Origin: Hyphomicrobiales bacterium
Lineage (GTDB): Bacteria; Pseudomonadota; Alphaproteobacteria; Rhizobiales; Xanthobacteraceae
Direction of reading: 5' to 3'
Assembly: GCA_009377755.1 (NCBI GenBank)
Contig: WHTM01000020.1
Location: forward strand, 1 to 64,000
DNA length: 64,000 nt
Part shown: in pieces, positions 42,707 to 51,425 of the stretch
Position numbering within the stretch: the first letter of the stretch is position 1
Layout: each line of letters opens with the position of its first letter
Translations under genes and position numbers: made by a program
Notes under the pieces: generated by a model
Told to the model about the DNA's origin: nothing
The model's database searches: none
Seen by the model: only the letters and a program-made list of their open reading frames with translations

Positions 42707-42898
42707 TCACCCTCACCGGGGCTCGCCACAGAGGCCGACAGCGTCGATCGGCTCATCCGCAAGCTGCAAGTGATGATCCCCGAACTGCTCGAGCTCAATG
42801 GGGTCATCGAAAGGGGCTTGCCGAGCGTGCCTTCGCTGATGGCACAGGCATCAGTTCCCCGGCTCGCCGGGTCAAAAGCGAGAGAAAGCCGGACATAG
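42707..42898 (+). pseudogene. DUF1902-like fragment
   Basis: The frame reads PGLATEADSVDRLIRKLQVMIPELLELNG and ends at TAG 42896-42898. This matches the C-terminal half of DUF1902, a HicB-related small-protein family. No start or N-terminal half precedes it; the preceding gene stops at 42694. Confidence 0.5.
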
Positions 42899-42915
42899 CC
42901 GCCGGGTCGGTTGGG

Positions 42916-43013
42916 CTACATCAGCAGTATCGCAACCCCGAACAGCACCACGGCCGCGACCTGCGCATAGGCGAGCGTGAGCGGCGGCCGGATGCCGGTC
43001 GCCGGGGAGGACA
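42916..43013 (-). pseudogene. Membrane-protein C-terminal remnant
   Basis: The minus-strand frame ends PATGIRPPLTLAYAQVAAVVLFGVAILLM followed by TAG, a plausible final transmembrane helix. It is open only briefly upstream and in a different frame from the short ORF starting at 43156. Parent gene not recognised. Confidence 0.35.
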
Positions 43014-43152
43014 GGCGGCCAGGCGCCGGGCCACTGCATCAAGGTGCTGTACGCGCCATGATGCGTCCCCTTCAGGCCGGGGAGAGACACCCAGCCAAGC
43101 GCTTCGTGGTCGGCGACGTGGTGATGGCAGACGTACATCAGGATTTGCTCGC

Positions 43153-43250
43153 TCATGCCCAGTCGTTCGTGCCGTCGAGGTGACCAGCAGCGTGGTGCCC
43201 GGTCGGATTGAAGAATGCACCGAGCCTGAGCTGGGCCTTCGATCTGGACA
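43153..43250 (-). pseudogene. N-terminal remnant of an NtaA/SnaA/DszA-type flavin monooxygenase
   Basis: Thirty-two codons, beginning MSRSKAQLRLGAFFNPTGHH. The RLGAF.NPTGHH signature opens monooxygenases of the NtaA/SnaA/DszA group. The frame then ends after GTNDWA. A further frame starts as ATGA overlap (MSEQILMYVCHHHVADHEALGW) but is not recognised. Confidence 0.6.
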
Positions 43251-43371
43251 TGATGGTCTCCTTGCGGGACATTAATCTCGGCGCTCGTCGCCGCACAAGT
43301 CGTTGCCCTTGTGACTGCGGCGGCGTGGCCGTCCCAAGGAAGCCAGATCGGCGACCAGCTTCAGGTCCCGT

Positions 43372-43560
43372 CTCGGCGACCGTCTTAAACGTGCCTGCCT
43401 CATTTGACGCGATGGCCGCTTCGGGCACGAATTCGAACGCCTTGTCGCCTGCTTCCTTGGCCGATAGTTTGGGAGAAGGACCGAGACGGCATGAGCGCGG
43501 CCTGCCGTTGACGTAGAATAACGCGCGCCAAGTCTTTGTGCCCCCGATATGACCAGACAT
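43372..43560 (-). pseudogene. Tyrosine-recombinase integrase remnant (Arm DNA-binding domain)
   Basis: The segment begins GGTKTWRALFYVNGRPRSCRLG, continues PKLSAKEAGDKAFEF and ends with FKTVAE, matching the N-terminal DUF4102-type Arm domain of P4-like integrases up to the start of the core-binding domain. After that the frame diverges and the catalytic domain is absent. It begins 19 nt from the truncated tRNA-His copy, where the integrase of a tRNA-borne island is expected. Confidence 0.75.
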
Positions 43561-43578
43561 GAATGAACGCCGATCTTT

Positions 43579-43613
43579 CTGTGGATCAGGAGATTGGTGG
43601 TTCGAGTCCGCCC
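43579..43613 (+). repeat. Partial tRNA-His copy (attachment-site repeat)
   Basis: Corresponds to 40201-40235, from the anticodon loop through the T-arm, with three mismatches, then diverges. It has no acceptor or D-arm, so it is not a tRNA gene. Read as the distal att repeat of the island. Confidence 0.8.
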
Positions 43614-43710
43614 ATTCCTTACCTGGCCAATTCTTACGGATGACCGAAATCGATCCGGACTGGACCCGCATGCTCTCGCCGCGCTTGGGCGCGGCTGGGT
43701 GATCGGCGGC

Positions 43711-44472
43711 ATGGATTTTCTCGGAACGCCGGACGTCGGCCCGCTTCTGTTCGCCGGCCTCACAGGCGCATCGTTCGTCACGGCGTTCATCGGCGTGTAT
43801 ACCGGCGCGGCCGGCGGCGTCGTTCTGCTCGCCATCATGGCGCTGACGATGCCTCCGGCGGCGCTCATTCCGGTCCATACCGTCGTGATGCTCGGCGCCG
43901 GCGTGACGCGCACCATGATCATGTGGCGCTATGTCATGCGCACCACGGTGCTGCCCTTTGTCATCGGCGCGGCCATCGGCGCCGCGGTCGGCGCCACGGT
44001 GTTCGTGTCGCTGCCGACGTCGATGTTGCTGGGCATCCTCGGTGCGTTCATCCTGCTGGTGACCTGGATGCCGCGCCTGGGACGCATTGGCGCCGAACGC
44101 GGCCGCTTTCTGTTTCTCGGGTTCGGCACCACGTTCCTCGGCATCTTCGTCAGCGCGACCGGCACGCTGCTGGCTCCGTTCGTCGCCAGTGCCGCGCCCG
44201 ACCGCCGCAATCACGCGGCGACGCTCGGGGCGCTCATGCTCACCAGCCATCTCGCGAAGCTCGCCGCCTTCGGATTCATCGGCGTGGCGATCGGCAGCTT
44301 CCTGCCGCTGATGGCGGCGATGATCGCCGCCGGCGCGGTCGGCAACTGGCTGGGCGAAGTGGCGCTGATGCGCACCTCCGAGCAGCGCTTCCGCCTGATC
44401 TTCCAGCTGGTGCTCACGGCGCTGGCGCTACGGCTCTTGTGGAGCGCCGCGGCAGGGGCGGGGTGGGTGTAG
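43711..44472 (+). CDS. TauE/SafE family membrane exporter
   Basis: A 253-residue protein with about eight helices. Start ATG 43711 (MDFLGTPDVGPLLFAGLTGASFVTAFIGVYTGAAGGVVLLAIMAL). TauE/SafE marks are the paired repeats with FIGVYTGAAGG and FLGIFVSATGTLLAPF. Members export sulfite, sulfonates or organosulfur anions. It is the first intact gene after the island, and is followed by a luciferase-like gene, a combination seen in organosulfur use, though the link is a guess. Confidence 0.87.
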   Translation: MDFLGTPDVGPLLFAGLTGASFVTAFIGVYTGAAGGVVLLAIMALTMPPAALIPVHTVVMLGAGVTRTMIMWRYVMRTTVLPFVIGAAIGAAVGATVFVSLPTSMLLGILGAFILLVTWMPRLGRIGAERGRFLFLGFGTTFLGIFVSATGTLLAPFVASAAPDRRNHAATLGALMLTSHLAKLAAFGFIGVAIGSFLPLMAAMIAAGAVGNWLGEVALMRTSEQRFRLIFQLVLTALALRLLWSAAAGAGWV

Positions 44473-44562
44473 TGGCATATGGCAGAATAAGGTCGTCGGC
44501 GTGGGCGGCCCAGCGGCCCGCATAGACAACAAGGGGCCGCGTCGCGCAGCAGGAGGAGCACA

Positions 44563-45573
44563 ATGAAATTCGGGGTCTTCGACCACATCGACGATGCCGG
44601 CGTACCACTCGGCCAGCTCTATGCCGACCGCTTGACCGTCGCCGAAGCCTATGATCGCGCCGGCTTCTACGGCTACCACGTGGCCGAGCACCACTCAACG
44701 CCGCTCGGAGCGGCCGCCTCGCCCTCGCTGATCTTTGCCGCGCTTGCGCACCGCACCAGGACGCTGCGCTTCGGCCCAATGGTCTACCTGCTGCCGTTCT
44801 ACCATCCGCTGCGGCTGATCGAGGAGGTCTGCATGCTCGACCAGATAAGCGGCGGGAGATTCCAGCTCGGCGTCGGACGCGGCGTCTCGCTCTACGAGAC
44901 ACAAGCCTATGGCCTCGATTTCAACGAGACCCAGGCGATGTACCACGAGGCCTATCAGGTGCTGCTCAAGGGCCTCGACGCGGAGGAGCTGACGTTCGAA
45001 GGCCAGTACTACCGCTTCCAGAATGTACCGATGATCCTCAAGCCCGTGCAGCGCCCGCACCCGCCGCTGTGGTATGGGGTGACGTTGCCGGGCAGCGCCG
45101 ACTGGCCGGCACAGAACGGCATCAACATCGTCGCGCTGGGCTTGCGCGACAACACCACGGCCATTGTCGAATGCTACCGTGAAGCGCGAGCCAAAGCGGG
45201 GCTCGATCCCGACGGCACGCTGATCGGCATCAGCCGGCACGTCGTCGTCGCCGACACCGACGAGGAGGCGATGCGGATCGCGCGCCGCGCCTATCCGCGC
45301 TGGCGCGAGAGCTTCCGCTGGCTGTTCGCGCGCCATGGCTCCGAGCCGCGCGTCATCGGCATTTATCCGCCGACGTTCGACGAACTGATGGCGCTGGACA
45401 ACGCGATTGCCGGTTCGCCGGAGACCGTGCGTCGCTTCCTCGAGGAGGAAAGGGCGGCGAGCAAACTCAACTATTTCGCACCGTGGCTTGCGTTCGGCGA
45501 TCTGACGCTCAGCGAGACGCTGCGTTCGATCGAGCTGCTCTCGAAAGAGGTCATGCCGGCGTTCGCGGAATAG
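44563..45573 (+). CDS. LLM class flavin-dependent oxidoreductase
   Basis: A 336-residue luciferase-like monooxygenase. ATG follows CAGGAGGAG. Sequence: KFGVFDHIDDAGVPLGQLYADRL, YHVAEHHSTPLGAAASPSLIFAALAHRT, RFGPMVYLLPFYHPLRLIEEVCMLDQIS, GRFQLGVGRGVS and RPHPPLWYG. It opens a cluster with an SDR and a ring-hydroxylating dioxygenase. Only distantly like the luciferase-type protein at 3806-4996. Confidence 0.88.
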   Translation: MKFGVFDHIDDAGVPLGQLYADRLTVAEAYDRAGFYGYHVAEHHSTPLGAAASPSLIFAALAHRTRTLRFGPMVYLLPFYHPLRLIEEVCMLDQISGGRFQLGVGRGVSLYETQAYGLDFNETQAMYHEAYQVLLKGLDAEELTFEGQYYRFQNVPMILKPVQRPHPPLWYGVTLPGSADWPAQNGINIVALGLRDNTTAIVECYREARAKAGLDPDGTLIGISRHVVVADTDEEAMRIARRAYPRWRESFRWLFARHGSEPRVIGIYPPTFDELMALDNAIAGSPETVRRFLEEERAASKLNYFAPWLAFGDLTLSETLRSIELLSKEVMPAFAE

Positions 45574-45598
45574 CGCGGATCATCGGAAGGGGAACGTC

Positions 45599-46360
45599 AT
45601 GTCGATCAGCCTGGAAGGATATGCGGCCTTCATCACCGGCGGCAGCAGCGGGCTGGGGCAGTCACATGTCCGCGTGTTGGCTCAGCGCGGCGCCAAGGTG
45701 GCGATCACCGATTTCAAGCAGGAGAACCTCGATCGGGCGAAGGCCGAGCTAAAGACGGACGGCGTCGACGCGCTGTGCCTCAAAGCCGACAACCGCGTCG
45801 TTGCCGAGGTGAAGGCGGCCGTGGCCACCGCCGAGAAGGCGTTCGGAAAGATCGACATCCTGGTCAACAATGCCGGCATCAGCGGCATGCAGGCCAGGAT
45901 CGAGGACATCGACGAGGCGTTCTGGGACGATCTCTTCGACATCCACGTGAAAGGCGCTTTCTTCACCACCCAGGCGGTGGTGCCGGGCATGAAGCAGCGC
46001 CGCTACGGCCGCATCATCAACACCGGATCGGTGTTCGCCATGACCGGTGCGCCGGTGATGTGCCACTACACCGGGGCCAAGGGCGCGTTGACCGCGCTGA
46101 CGCGCGCCTGGGCGCGTGAGCTCACGCCGTTCGGCATCACCGTCAACACCGTGTCGCCTGGCTTGGTGGAGACGCCGATGACCCGCGGCGATCTGACGCC
46201 CGAGCACCGCGCGCAGATCGTGTCCGGCATGCTGATCGGTCGTGTACTCGAACCGGTGGAGATTTCGTATGCGGTGGCGTGGCTCGCGAGCCGCGAGGCC
46301 GATGCGGTGACCGGGCAAAATATCAGCCCGAACGGCGGGCAGGCCGTGGTTGGGATTTGA
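45599..46360 (+). CDS. SDR family oxidoreductase (3-oxoacyl reductase-like)
   Basis: A 253-residue classical SDR. Cofactor site FITGGSSGLGQSH, NNAGISG, catalytic serine in INTGSVFA, YTGAKGAL (Tyr-x3-Lys), and SPGLVETPM after it. ATG follows GGAAGGGG. Could dehydrogenate a dihydrodiol or hydroxy compound made by the dioxygenase encoded next; that role is inference. Confidence 0.9.
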   Translation: MSISLEGYAAFITGGSSGLGQSHVRVLAQRGAKVAITDFKQENLDRAKAELKTDGVDALCLKADNRVVAEVKAAVATAEKAFGKIDILVNNAGISGMQARIEDIDEAFWDDLFDIHVKGAFFTTQAVVPGMKQRRYGRIINTGSVFAMTGAPVMCHYTGAKGALTALTRAWARELTPFGITVNTVSPGLVETPMTRGDLTPEHRAQIVSGMLIGRVLEPVEISYAVAWLASREADAVTGQNISPNGGQAVVGI

Positions 46361-46395
46361 CTCGACGGGGGGTGGAAACGAGTGAGGACAGCGTC

Positions 46396-47733
46396 ATGAC
46401 ACAAGAGCGCGACTTCGCCGCCTTCATCGACGACCGGCCGGAGGAGGGCATCTTTCGCGTCGACCGTTCAGTCTACAACGATCCGGCGGTGCTGGAGGCC
46501 GAGTACCAGACGATCTTCGAGGGCGGCTGGATCTTCCTGTGCCATGAGACGCACATTCCCAATCCTGGCGACTATTTCACCACCTGGCTCGGCCGGCAGC
46601 CGGTGTTCGTGGTGCGCGGAGCAGACGGCAGCGTCAACGGCTTCCTCAACGCCTGCGGCCACCGCGGCGCCATGCTGCTGACCTACCGCGTCGGCAACGC
46701 CAAGACCTTCGACTGCCCTTACCACGGCTTCTGCTTCAACGACAAAGGCGACTGCATCTCGGTGCGCAGCAAGCGCACCGGCTGGCCCGACGAGTTCGAC
46801 ATCGGCCGCTTCGACCTCGCACCGATTGCGCGCATCGACAGCTATCGCGGTTTGATCTTCGGGAGTCTCGCGCCGGACGTTCCGGAGCTGCGTGACTATC
46901 TCGGCGCCGCCACCGCGCTGCTCGATATTTTCGTCGCACCGGTGCCGCAGCCGCTCGAAATCGTGCCCGGCTATTGCGTCTATGTGTCGAACTGCAACTG
47001 GAAGGTAATGCACGAGAACGGGCCCGACGCCTATCATGCGCCGGTCGTGCATCGGAATTTCGCCGACACAATCGCGTTTCGGGAAAGCCGCGGCTCGTTC
47101 GAGGGCGTGAACAAGACCGAGCGCGGGCGGCTCACTGCGCGCATCGAGTCGGCGAGCTACGATCTCGGCAACGGCCACACCGCATTCTGGAACGAGCGCA
47201 CGACGCCCGAGGCGTATCCGATCTATGCCCACAGGGACGAGTTGGCGAAGCGCTTCTCGCCGGGCCAGCTCGACTGGATCCTCGGGCGCGGGCGGCACAT
47301 GACCATCTTTCCCAACCTGCTGCTGAACGATCTGGCCAGTTCGCACTTGCGCACCTATCGCCCGCTGTCGGTCGACCGCACCGAGACGATCATCTGGTGC
47401 ATCGCGCCGGTCGGCGAGCCGGCGGAGATGCGGGCCGCGCGCTTGCGCAAGTTCGAGGACTTCTTTTTGCCGAGCGGAATGGCGACGCCGGATGACATCG
47501 CCATCGTCGAAGCGGCGCAACGCGCGAGCTGGGCGCTGGAGAGCCGGTGGACCGATATGGGGCGCGGCTCCGATCCCGCTTTCCGGATCGATGGTCCCGA
47601 CCAGGCGGCGAGGGAACTCGGCTTCACGCCGAAGGTCAGCAGCACCAGTTGGGATCACGAGATCACGCTGCAGGGGGTTTATCGCCATTGGCTCTCCCGA
47701 ATCACGCGCAACGGCGAGGCACGCCATGGCTGA
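46396..47733 (+). CDS. Aromatic ring-hydroxylating dioxygenase, alpha subunit
   Basis: A 445-residue catalytic subunit. The Rieske motif is CGH-17 residues-CPYH (about residues 86-109). The mononuclear iron site is in HENGPDAYHAPVVHRNF (His-x4-His, about 215-225) with a later aspartate. ATG 46396 follows GTGAGGAC. It oxidises an aromatic substrate to a cis-dihydrodiol or phenol using electrons from a reductase/ferredoxin not encoded nearby. The beta gene overlaps its end. Resembles benzoate/anthranilate-type large subunits; substrate unknown. Confidence 0.92.
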   Translation: MTQERDFAAFIDDRPEEGIFRVDRSVYNDPAVLEAEYQTIFEGGWIFLCHETHIPNPGDYFTTWLGRQPVFVVRGADGSVNGFLNACGHRGAMLLTYRVGNAKTFDCPYHGFCFNDKGDCISVRSKRTGWPDEFDIGRFDLAPIARIDSYRGLIFGSLAPDVPELRDYLGAATALLDIFVAPVPQPLEIVPGYCVYVSNCNWKVMHENGPDAYHAPVVHRNFADTIAFRESRGSFEGVNKTERGRLTARIESASYDLGNGHTAFWNERTTPEAYPIYAHRDELAKRFSPGQLDWILGRGRHMTIFPNLLLNDLASSHLRTYRPLSVDRTETIIWCIAPVGEPAEMRAARLRKFEDFFLPSGMATPDDIAIVEAAQRASWALESRWTDMGRGSDPAFRIDGPDQAARELGFTPKVSSTSWDHEITLQGVYRHWLSRITRNGEARHG

Positions 47734-48223
47734 TCTCGCCTTGCAAGCCGAGGTCTCGGAGCTGTTGTTTCGCGAGGCGCGCCTGCTCGACGCGCAGCGT
47801 TGGACCGACTGGCTCGAACTCTATTGCGAGGACGCGGTCTTCTGGGTTCCGGCCTTCACCATGGCCGGCGGCTATACGGAGCAGCCCGAACAGGAGCTCA
47901 ACTTCATCTATATGGCCGGCCGCAGCGGGCTGGAAGAGCGGGTGTTCCGGCTCAACACCGGCATCTCGCTGTCGTCGACGCCGCTGCCGCGCACCCGGCA
48001 TATGGTAGGGATGGTGATGGTCGACGGGCAGAACGGCGATGCCGTGCAGGCCTTCGCCAATTGCCAGGTCGCCACGTTCACCGAGATCCGCGGCCAGCAA
48101 TTTCGGACCAGCAGCTACGAATACCTGTTGCGGCGTTCCGGCGGCGGTCTGCGCATCGCGCAGAAGAAGGTGCTGCTGCTTGAAGCAGTGATCGACGGAT
48201 ACTTTGACTTCTACGCCATCTGA
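47726..48223 (+). CDS. Aromatic ring-hydroxylating dioxygenase, beta subunit
   Basis: A 165-residue SnoaL-like fold small subunit. EVSELLFREARLLDAQRWTDWLELYCEDAVFWVP is the usual opening and RTRHMVGMV the middle histidine segment; it ends VIDGYFDFYAI. ATG 47726 overlaps the alpha stop by 8 nt, indicating coupled translation and an alpha-beta complex. Confidence 0.92.
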   Translation: MADLALQAEVSELLFREARLLDAQRWTDWLELYCEDAVFWVPAFTMAGGYTEQPEQELNFIYMAGRSGLEERVFRLNTGISLSSTPLPRTRHMVGMVMVDGQNGDAVQAFANCQVATFTEIRGQQFRTSSYEYLLRRSGGGLRIAQKKVLLLEAVIDGYFDFYAI

Positions 48224-48366
48224 AAACGGCGGGCGGCTGCGGGCCTGCGACGCGTTGCCGCCGCGATCGCCGGCCTCCAAGCTGGACAAAGGGGCGCTAA
48301 ACAGACCAAACCGGCATATCTTTGCCGGTCTGAAGGCAACAACGATGACGACCAGAGGAGGAATCA

Positions 48367-49344
48367 ATGAAATTTTGCGTACTATTTTCTATCGCCATGG
48401 CCGTGGGGCTGTTGAGCCAAGCCGGCGGCGTCGCCGCCCAGCAGCCGATTGCCATCGCCACACCGCCTTCGGGCTCCATTTACAACTCGAGTGCCGCGGC
48501 CATCGGCAAGGTGCTGGCGGACAAGGCCGGCTTGAGAATGACGCTTCAGGCGATGGGCGGTTCCAGCCAGTACCTGCCGATCGTCAATGCCGGCGAAGTC
48601 CCCCTGGGCATCGCCAATGTGTACGAGACAAGCCTGGCGGTCAAAGGCGAGGACTACTTCAAGGGCCGGCCGAACAAGGACCTTCGCGTGGTGGCAATTC
48701 TCTATCCGCTGCGCAACACGATCTTCGTGAAGAAGGATAGCGACATCAAGAAGCTTGCCGATCTCAAGGGCAAGCGCGGCCCCACGGGGTTCACCAGCCA
48801 GAGGATTCTCACCTCTGTGACCAACGCCGCCTTGGCTCCCGGCGGCATCACGCTTGATGACGTAAAGGGGGTCAACGTCGCCAACATCATATCGAACGTC
48901 AATGCCTTCAAGGAAGGCCGCACGGATTTTTTCGTGTTTGCGCTCGGCGGCGCCCCGATCCGGGAGGCCGACGCCGCGGTCGGCGGCGTGCGCGCGCTGA
49001 CGGCGGAGAACACGCCAGCCGTCGTGGCCGCCGTGAAGAAGCAAGTTCCGGTGGCCTACCTGCGGCTTGAGAAGCCGAGCCCGGCCAATACCGGACTGCT
49101 GGAGCAGGGCTACCTGGTTTCGTACGGCGTCAATCTGCTGGCCAGCACCAAGACCCCGGACGACGTCGTGTACAAGGTCGTGAAGGCCATGCACGACAAC
49201 GCCGCGGACCTGGGCAAGGTATTCCCGCCGCTGCGCATGCTCGATACCAAGGCGATGGCTCAAGCCGTGGACGGCGCCGAGTACCATCCGGGCGCAGCCA
49301 AGTACTACAAGGAGGTCGGTCAGTGGCCGCCGAAGCAGATGTGA
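48367..49344 (+). CDS. TAXI family TRAP transporter solute-binding protein
   Basis: A 325-residue periplasmic receptor. Signal peptide CVLFSIAMAVGLLSQAGGVAA. TAXI-type marks are IATPPSGSIYNSSAAAIGKVL, GGSSQYLPIVNAGEVPLGIAN, FVKKDSDIKKLADLKGKR and a C-terminal domain with YHPGAAKYYKEVGQWP. ATG follows AGGAGG. The fused TRAP permease starts 35 nt downstream. It may import the substrate of the dioxygenase cluster immediately upstream. Confidence 0.9.
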   Translation: MKFCVLFSIAMAVGLLSQAGGVAAQQPIAIATPPSGSIYNSSAAAIGKVLADKAGLRMTLQAMGGSSQYLPIVNAGEVPLGIANVYETSLAVKGEDYFKGRPNKDLRVVAILYPLRNTIFVKKDSDIKKLADLKGKRGPTGFTSQRILTSVTNAALAPGGITLDDVKGVNVANIISNVNAFKEGRTDFFVFALGGAPIREADAAVGGVRALTAENTPAVVAAVKKQVPVAYLRLEKPSPANTGLLEQGYLVSYGVNLLASTKTPDDVVYKVVKAMHDNAADLGKVFPPLRMLDTKAMAQAVDGAEYHPGAAKYYKEVGQWPPKQM

Positions 49345-49379
49345 GACGCATGCGCTGCGTCTGATCACTCGGTACGCGC

Positions 49380-51341
49380 ATGGCAAGAGATGTTTCAAAG
49401 CATGGGCCCGGGCTACGCTCCTTCGGGAGCGCGGCCCTGCCATATCCGAATGGGCTCATTGAGATGCTCGCCGTTCTGCTCACCCTTGGCGGTGTCGGCT
49501 GGGCGCTCGACGTCTACAATCGCATCGGACTGAGAATCTACGACCAGCAATATCTCGCCGCCATTCTCGCCATCGCGCTGGCAATGGCGTTCTTGAAGTT
49601 TCCGATCATCGGCAAGGAAAAGACGGAGCTGCCTTGGTACGACGCCGTTGCGGCGGTCGTCGCATTCGCCGCCGTCGGCTACCTTGCGTATGACTATCCG
49701 ACCATCGCCGATCTCATCTACCTGCGGTCCGCCGACAGTGTCACCGTCTGCGTCATCCTCATCGTCTTGCTGATTGAAGCATTGCGCCGCGCGACCGGTC
49801 CGGTGCTGAGCATTCTGGTGGTCGTCTTTATCGTTTATGCGCTGTTTGCCGATTACCTTCCAGGCTCCGGGATTCCCACGGATTGGCGCAAGCTCTCGCT
49901 CTCGCTCGCCGCCAATACCACCGGCATCCTCGGTCTGCCGATCAAGGTCGCCGCTACGATCGTCATCGCCTTCGTGCTGTTCGGCCAGATTCTGTCGCAG
50001 ACCGGCGGCATGCGGTTCTTCACCGACATCGCGATGGCGGCGATGGGTGGCTTTCGCGGCGGCGCCGCCAAGATCGCGGTGCTCGGGTCGTTTCTGTTCG
50101 GCTCGATTTCCGGTAGCGCGGTCGCGAACGTCGTTGCGACGGGAATCGTCACCATTCCGCTGATGAAGCGCGCCGGCGTGCCGGCGCACAAGGCGGGCGC
50201 GATCGAAGCGGTGGCTTCAACCGGCGGGCAGTTGATGCCGCCGGTCATGGGCGCGGCGGCGTTCCTGATGGCCGAGTTCCTGGAGATTTCCTACGCCGAG
50301 GTCGTCATCGCCGCGCTGGTGCCCGGCATTCTCTACTATGTGGCGCTGTTCATTCAGGCCGACCTTGACGCCGCGAAGCAGGGCATTCCGCCGGTCGATC
50401 TGGACAAGATTCCACGCGCGGGCAAGGTGCTGCGTGCCGGCTGGTATTTCCCGATTGCATTCGTGATTCTGCTGGTAGGGCTGTTCTATCTCAACCTGCA
50501 GCCTGAGAAAGCCGTGATGTGGTCGATCGTCGGCCTGCTTGTCGCGGCTGTCGCGTTCGGCTTCGAGGGAAAGCGTCCCGGGCCCGGCGATCTACTGACG
50601 GCCTTTCGCGAAACCGGCCACGGCGCGCTCGACCTGATCCTGATTACCGCGGCGGCCGGCATCGTCATCGGTGTGCTCGCAATCTCGGGGCTTGGCTACC
50701 AGCTCACCTTAATTCTGGTCCAGGTCGGCCAGGGCAATCTGCTGCTGCTGCTGCTCCTGTCGGGGGCGGTTTGCATCATCCTCGGCATGGGCTTGCCGAC
50801 CGTCGGCGTCTACGTGCTCCTGGCGGCGCTGGTCGCGCCGTCGCTGATCGAGGTCGGCGTGCAGCCAATCGCGGCCCATATGTACGTCATGTATTTCGGC
50901 ATGATGTCGATGATCACACCGCCGATCGCGATCGCAGCCTTTGCCGCCGCCTCGGTCGCCGAGGCCGATCCGATGAAGACCGGTTTCGCCGCCGTACGCT
51001 TCGGCTGGACCGCTTTCATCGTGCCGATCCTGTTCGTGTTCTCGCCGAGCCTCTTGCTCATCGGCGAGCCGGCGGCGGTGGTGATCGCCCTGATCACGGC
51101 ACTGCTAGGGGTGTGGCTGGTCTCGATCGCTACCATTGGGCATTTCCAGCGTCCGCTCGGCGCGCCGATGCGGGTGCTGTTCGCGGCCGCCGGATTTGCC
51201 GCGCTGACGCCGGCCGACCTGTTCCCCGGTGGCGCACTGGTCGATATGGCCGGCGTGGTCGGCGGCGTGATCCTGATCGGCTACGAATATATGCTGGCCC
51301 GGCGCCGGCGCGCCGCGCTGCTCGTGAAGCCTGCGGAGTAG
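49380..51341 (+). CDS. TRAP transporter permease, fused 4TM/12TM subunits
   Basis: A 653-residue membrane protein combining a DctQ-like N-terminal part and a DctM-like part. Marks: DYLPGSGIPTDW, FLFGSISGSAVANVVATGIVTIPLMKRAG, ASTGGQLMPPVMGAAAFLMAEFL, GMGLPTVGVYVLLAALVAPSL and MSMITPPIAIAAFAAASVAEADPMKTG. This fusion is the usual partner of TAXI receptors, encoded directly upstream. Sodium-dependent uptake is expected; the substrate is unknown. Confidence 0.93.
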   Translation: MARDVSKHGPGLRSFGSAALPYPNGLIEMLAVLLTLGGVGWALDVYNRIGLRIYDQQYLAAILAIALAMAFLKFPIIGKEKTELPWYDAVAAVVAFAAVGYLAYDYPTIADLIYLRSADSVTVCVILIVLLIEALRRATGPVLSILVVVFIVYALFADYLPGSGIPTDWRKLSLSLAANTTGILGLPIKVAATIVIAFVLFGQILSQTGGMRFFTDIAMAAMGGFRGGAAKIAVLGSFLFGSISGSAVANVVATGIVTIPLMKRAGVPAHKAGAIEAVASTGGQLMPPVMGAAAFLMAEFLEISYAEVVIAALVPGILYYVALFIQADLDAAKQGIPPVDLDKIPRAGKVLRAGWYFPIAFVILLVGLFYLNLQPEKAVMWSIVGLLVAAVAFGFEGKRPGPGDLLTAFRETGHGALDLILITAAAGIVIGVLAISGLGYQLTLILVQVGQGNLLLLLLLSGAVCIILGMGLPTVGVYVLLAALVAPSLIEVGVQPIAAHMYVMYFGMMSMITPPIAIAAFAAASVAEADPMKTGFAAVRFGWTAFIVPILFVFSPSLLLIGEPAAVVIALITALLGVWLVSIATIGHFQRPLGAPMRVLFAAAGFAALTPADLFPGGALVDMAGVVGGVILIGYEYMLARRRRAALLVKPAE

Positions 51342-51355
51342 TGCGATCGCGTTCG

Positions 51356-51403
51356 TGTCCCGCACGCAGCGCACCACACTTCATGCTGCGCTGCGCCCGG
51401 GAC
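51356..51403. repeat. Short palindromic intergenic element (GTGTCCCG...CGGGAC)
   Basis: GTCCCGCACGCAGCGCA at the left is inverted as TGCGCTGCGCCCGGGAC at the right. It is a short relative of the elements at 8491-8621 and 9804-9926, placed between convergent TRAP permease and GMC genes. Confidence 0.7.
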
Positions 51404-51425
51404 CCGAGTTACCGCCCAAGGGCCA

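Larger units (their letters stand above)
40201..43613. mobile_element. Degenerate integrated island at tRNA-His
   Basis: Bounded by the tRNA-His 3' half (40201-40235) and an imperfect copy (43579-43613; 32 of 35 bases identical). A tyrosine-integrase N-terminal remnant lies next to the distal copy. Inside are two intact exported-protein genes and several frameshifted or truncated fragments. No complete integrase, conjugation or phage gene is present, so it should be immobile. Confidence 0.72.

Noticed and set aside
43579-43613. Second tRNA-His gene
   Set aside because: Only the anticodon-loop to T-arm part is present; acceptor and D-arm are missing, so it is an attachment-site remnant.
48310-48329. 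Hairpin ACCGGCA / TGCCGGT before the TAXI gene as terminator
   Set aside because: The stem is only 7 bp and is not followed by a T-run, so neither termination nor regulation is supported.
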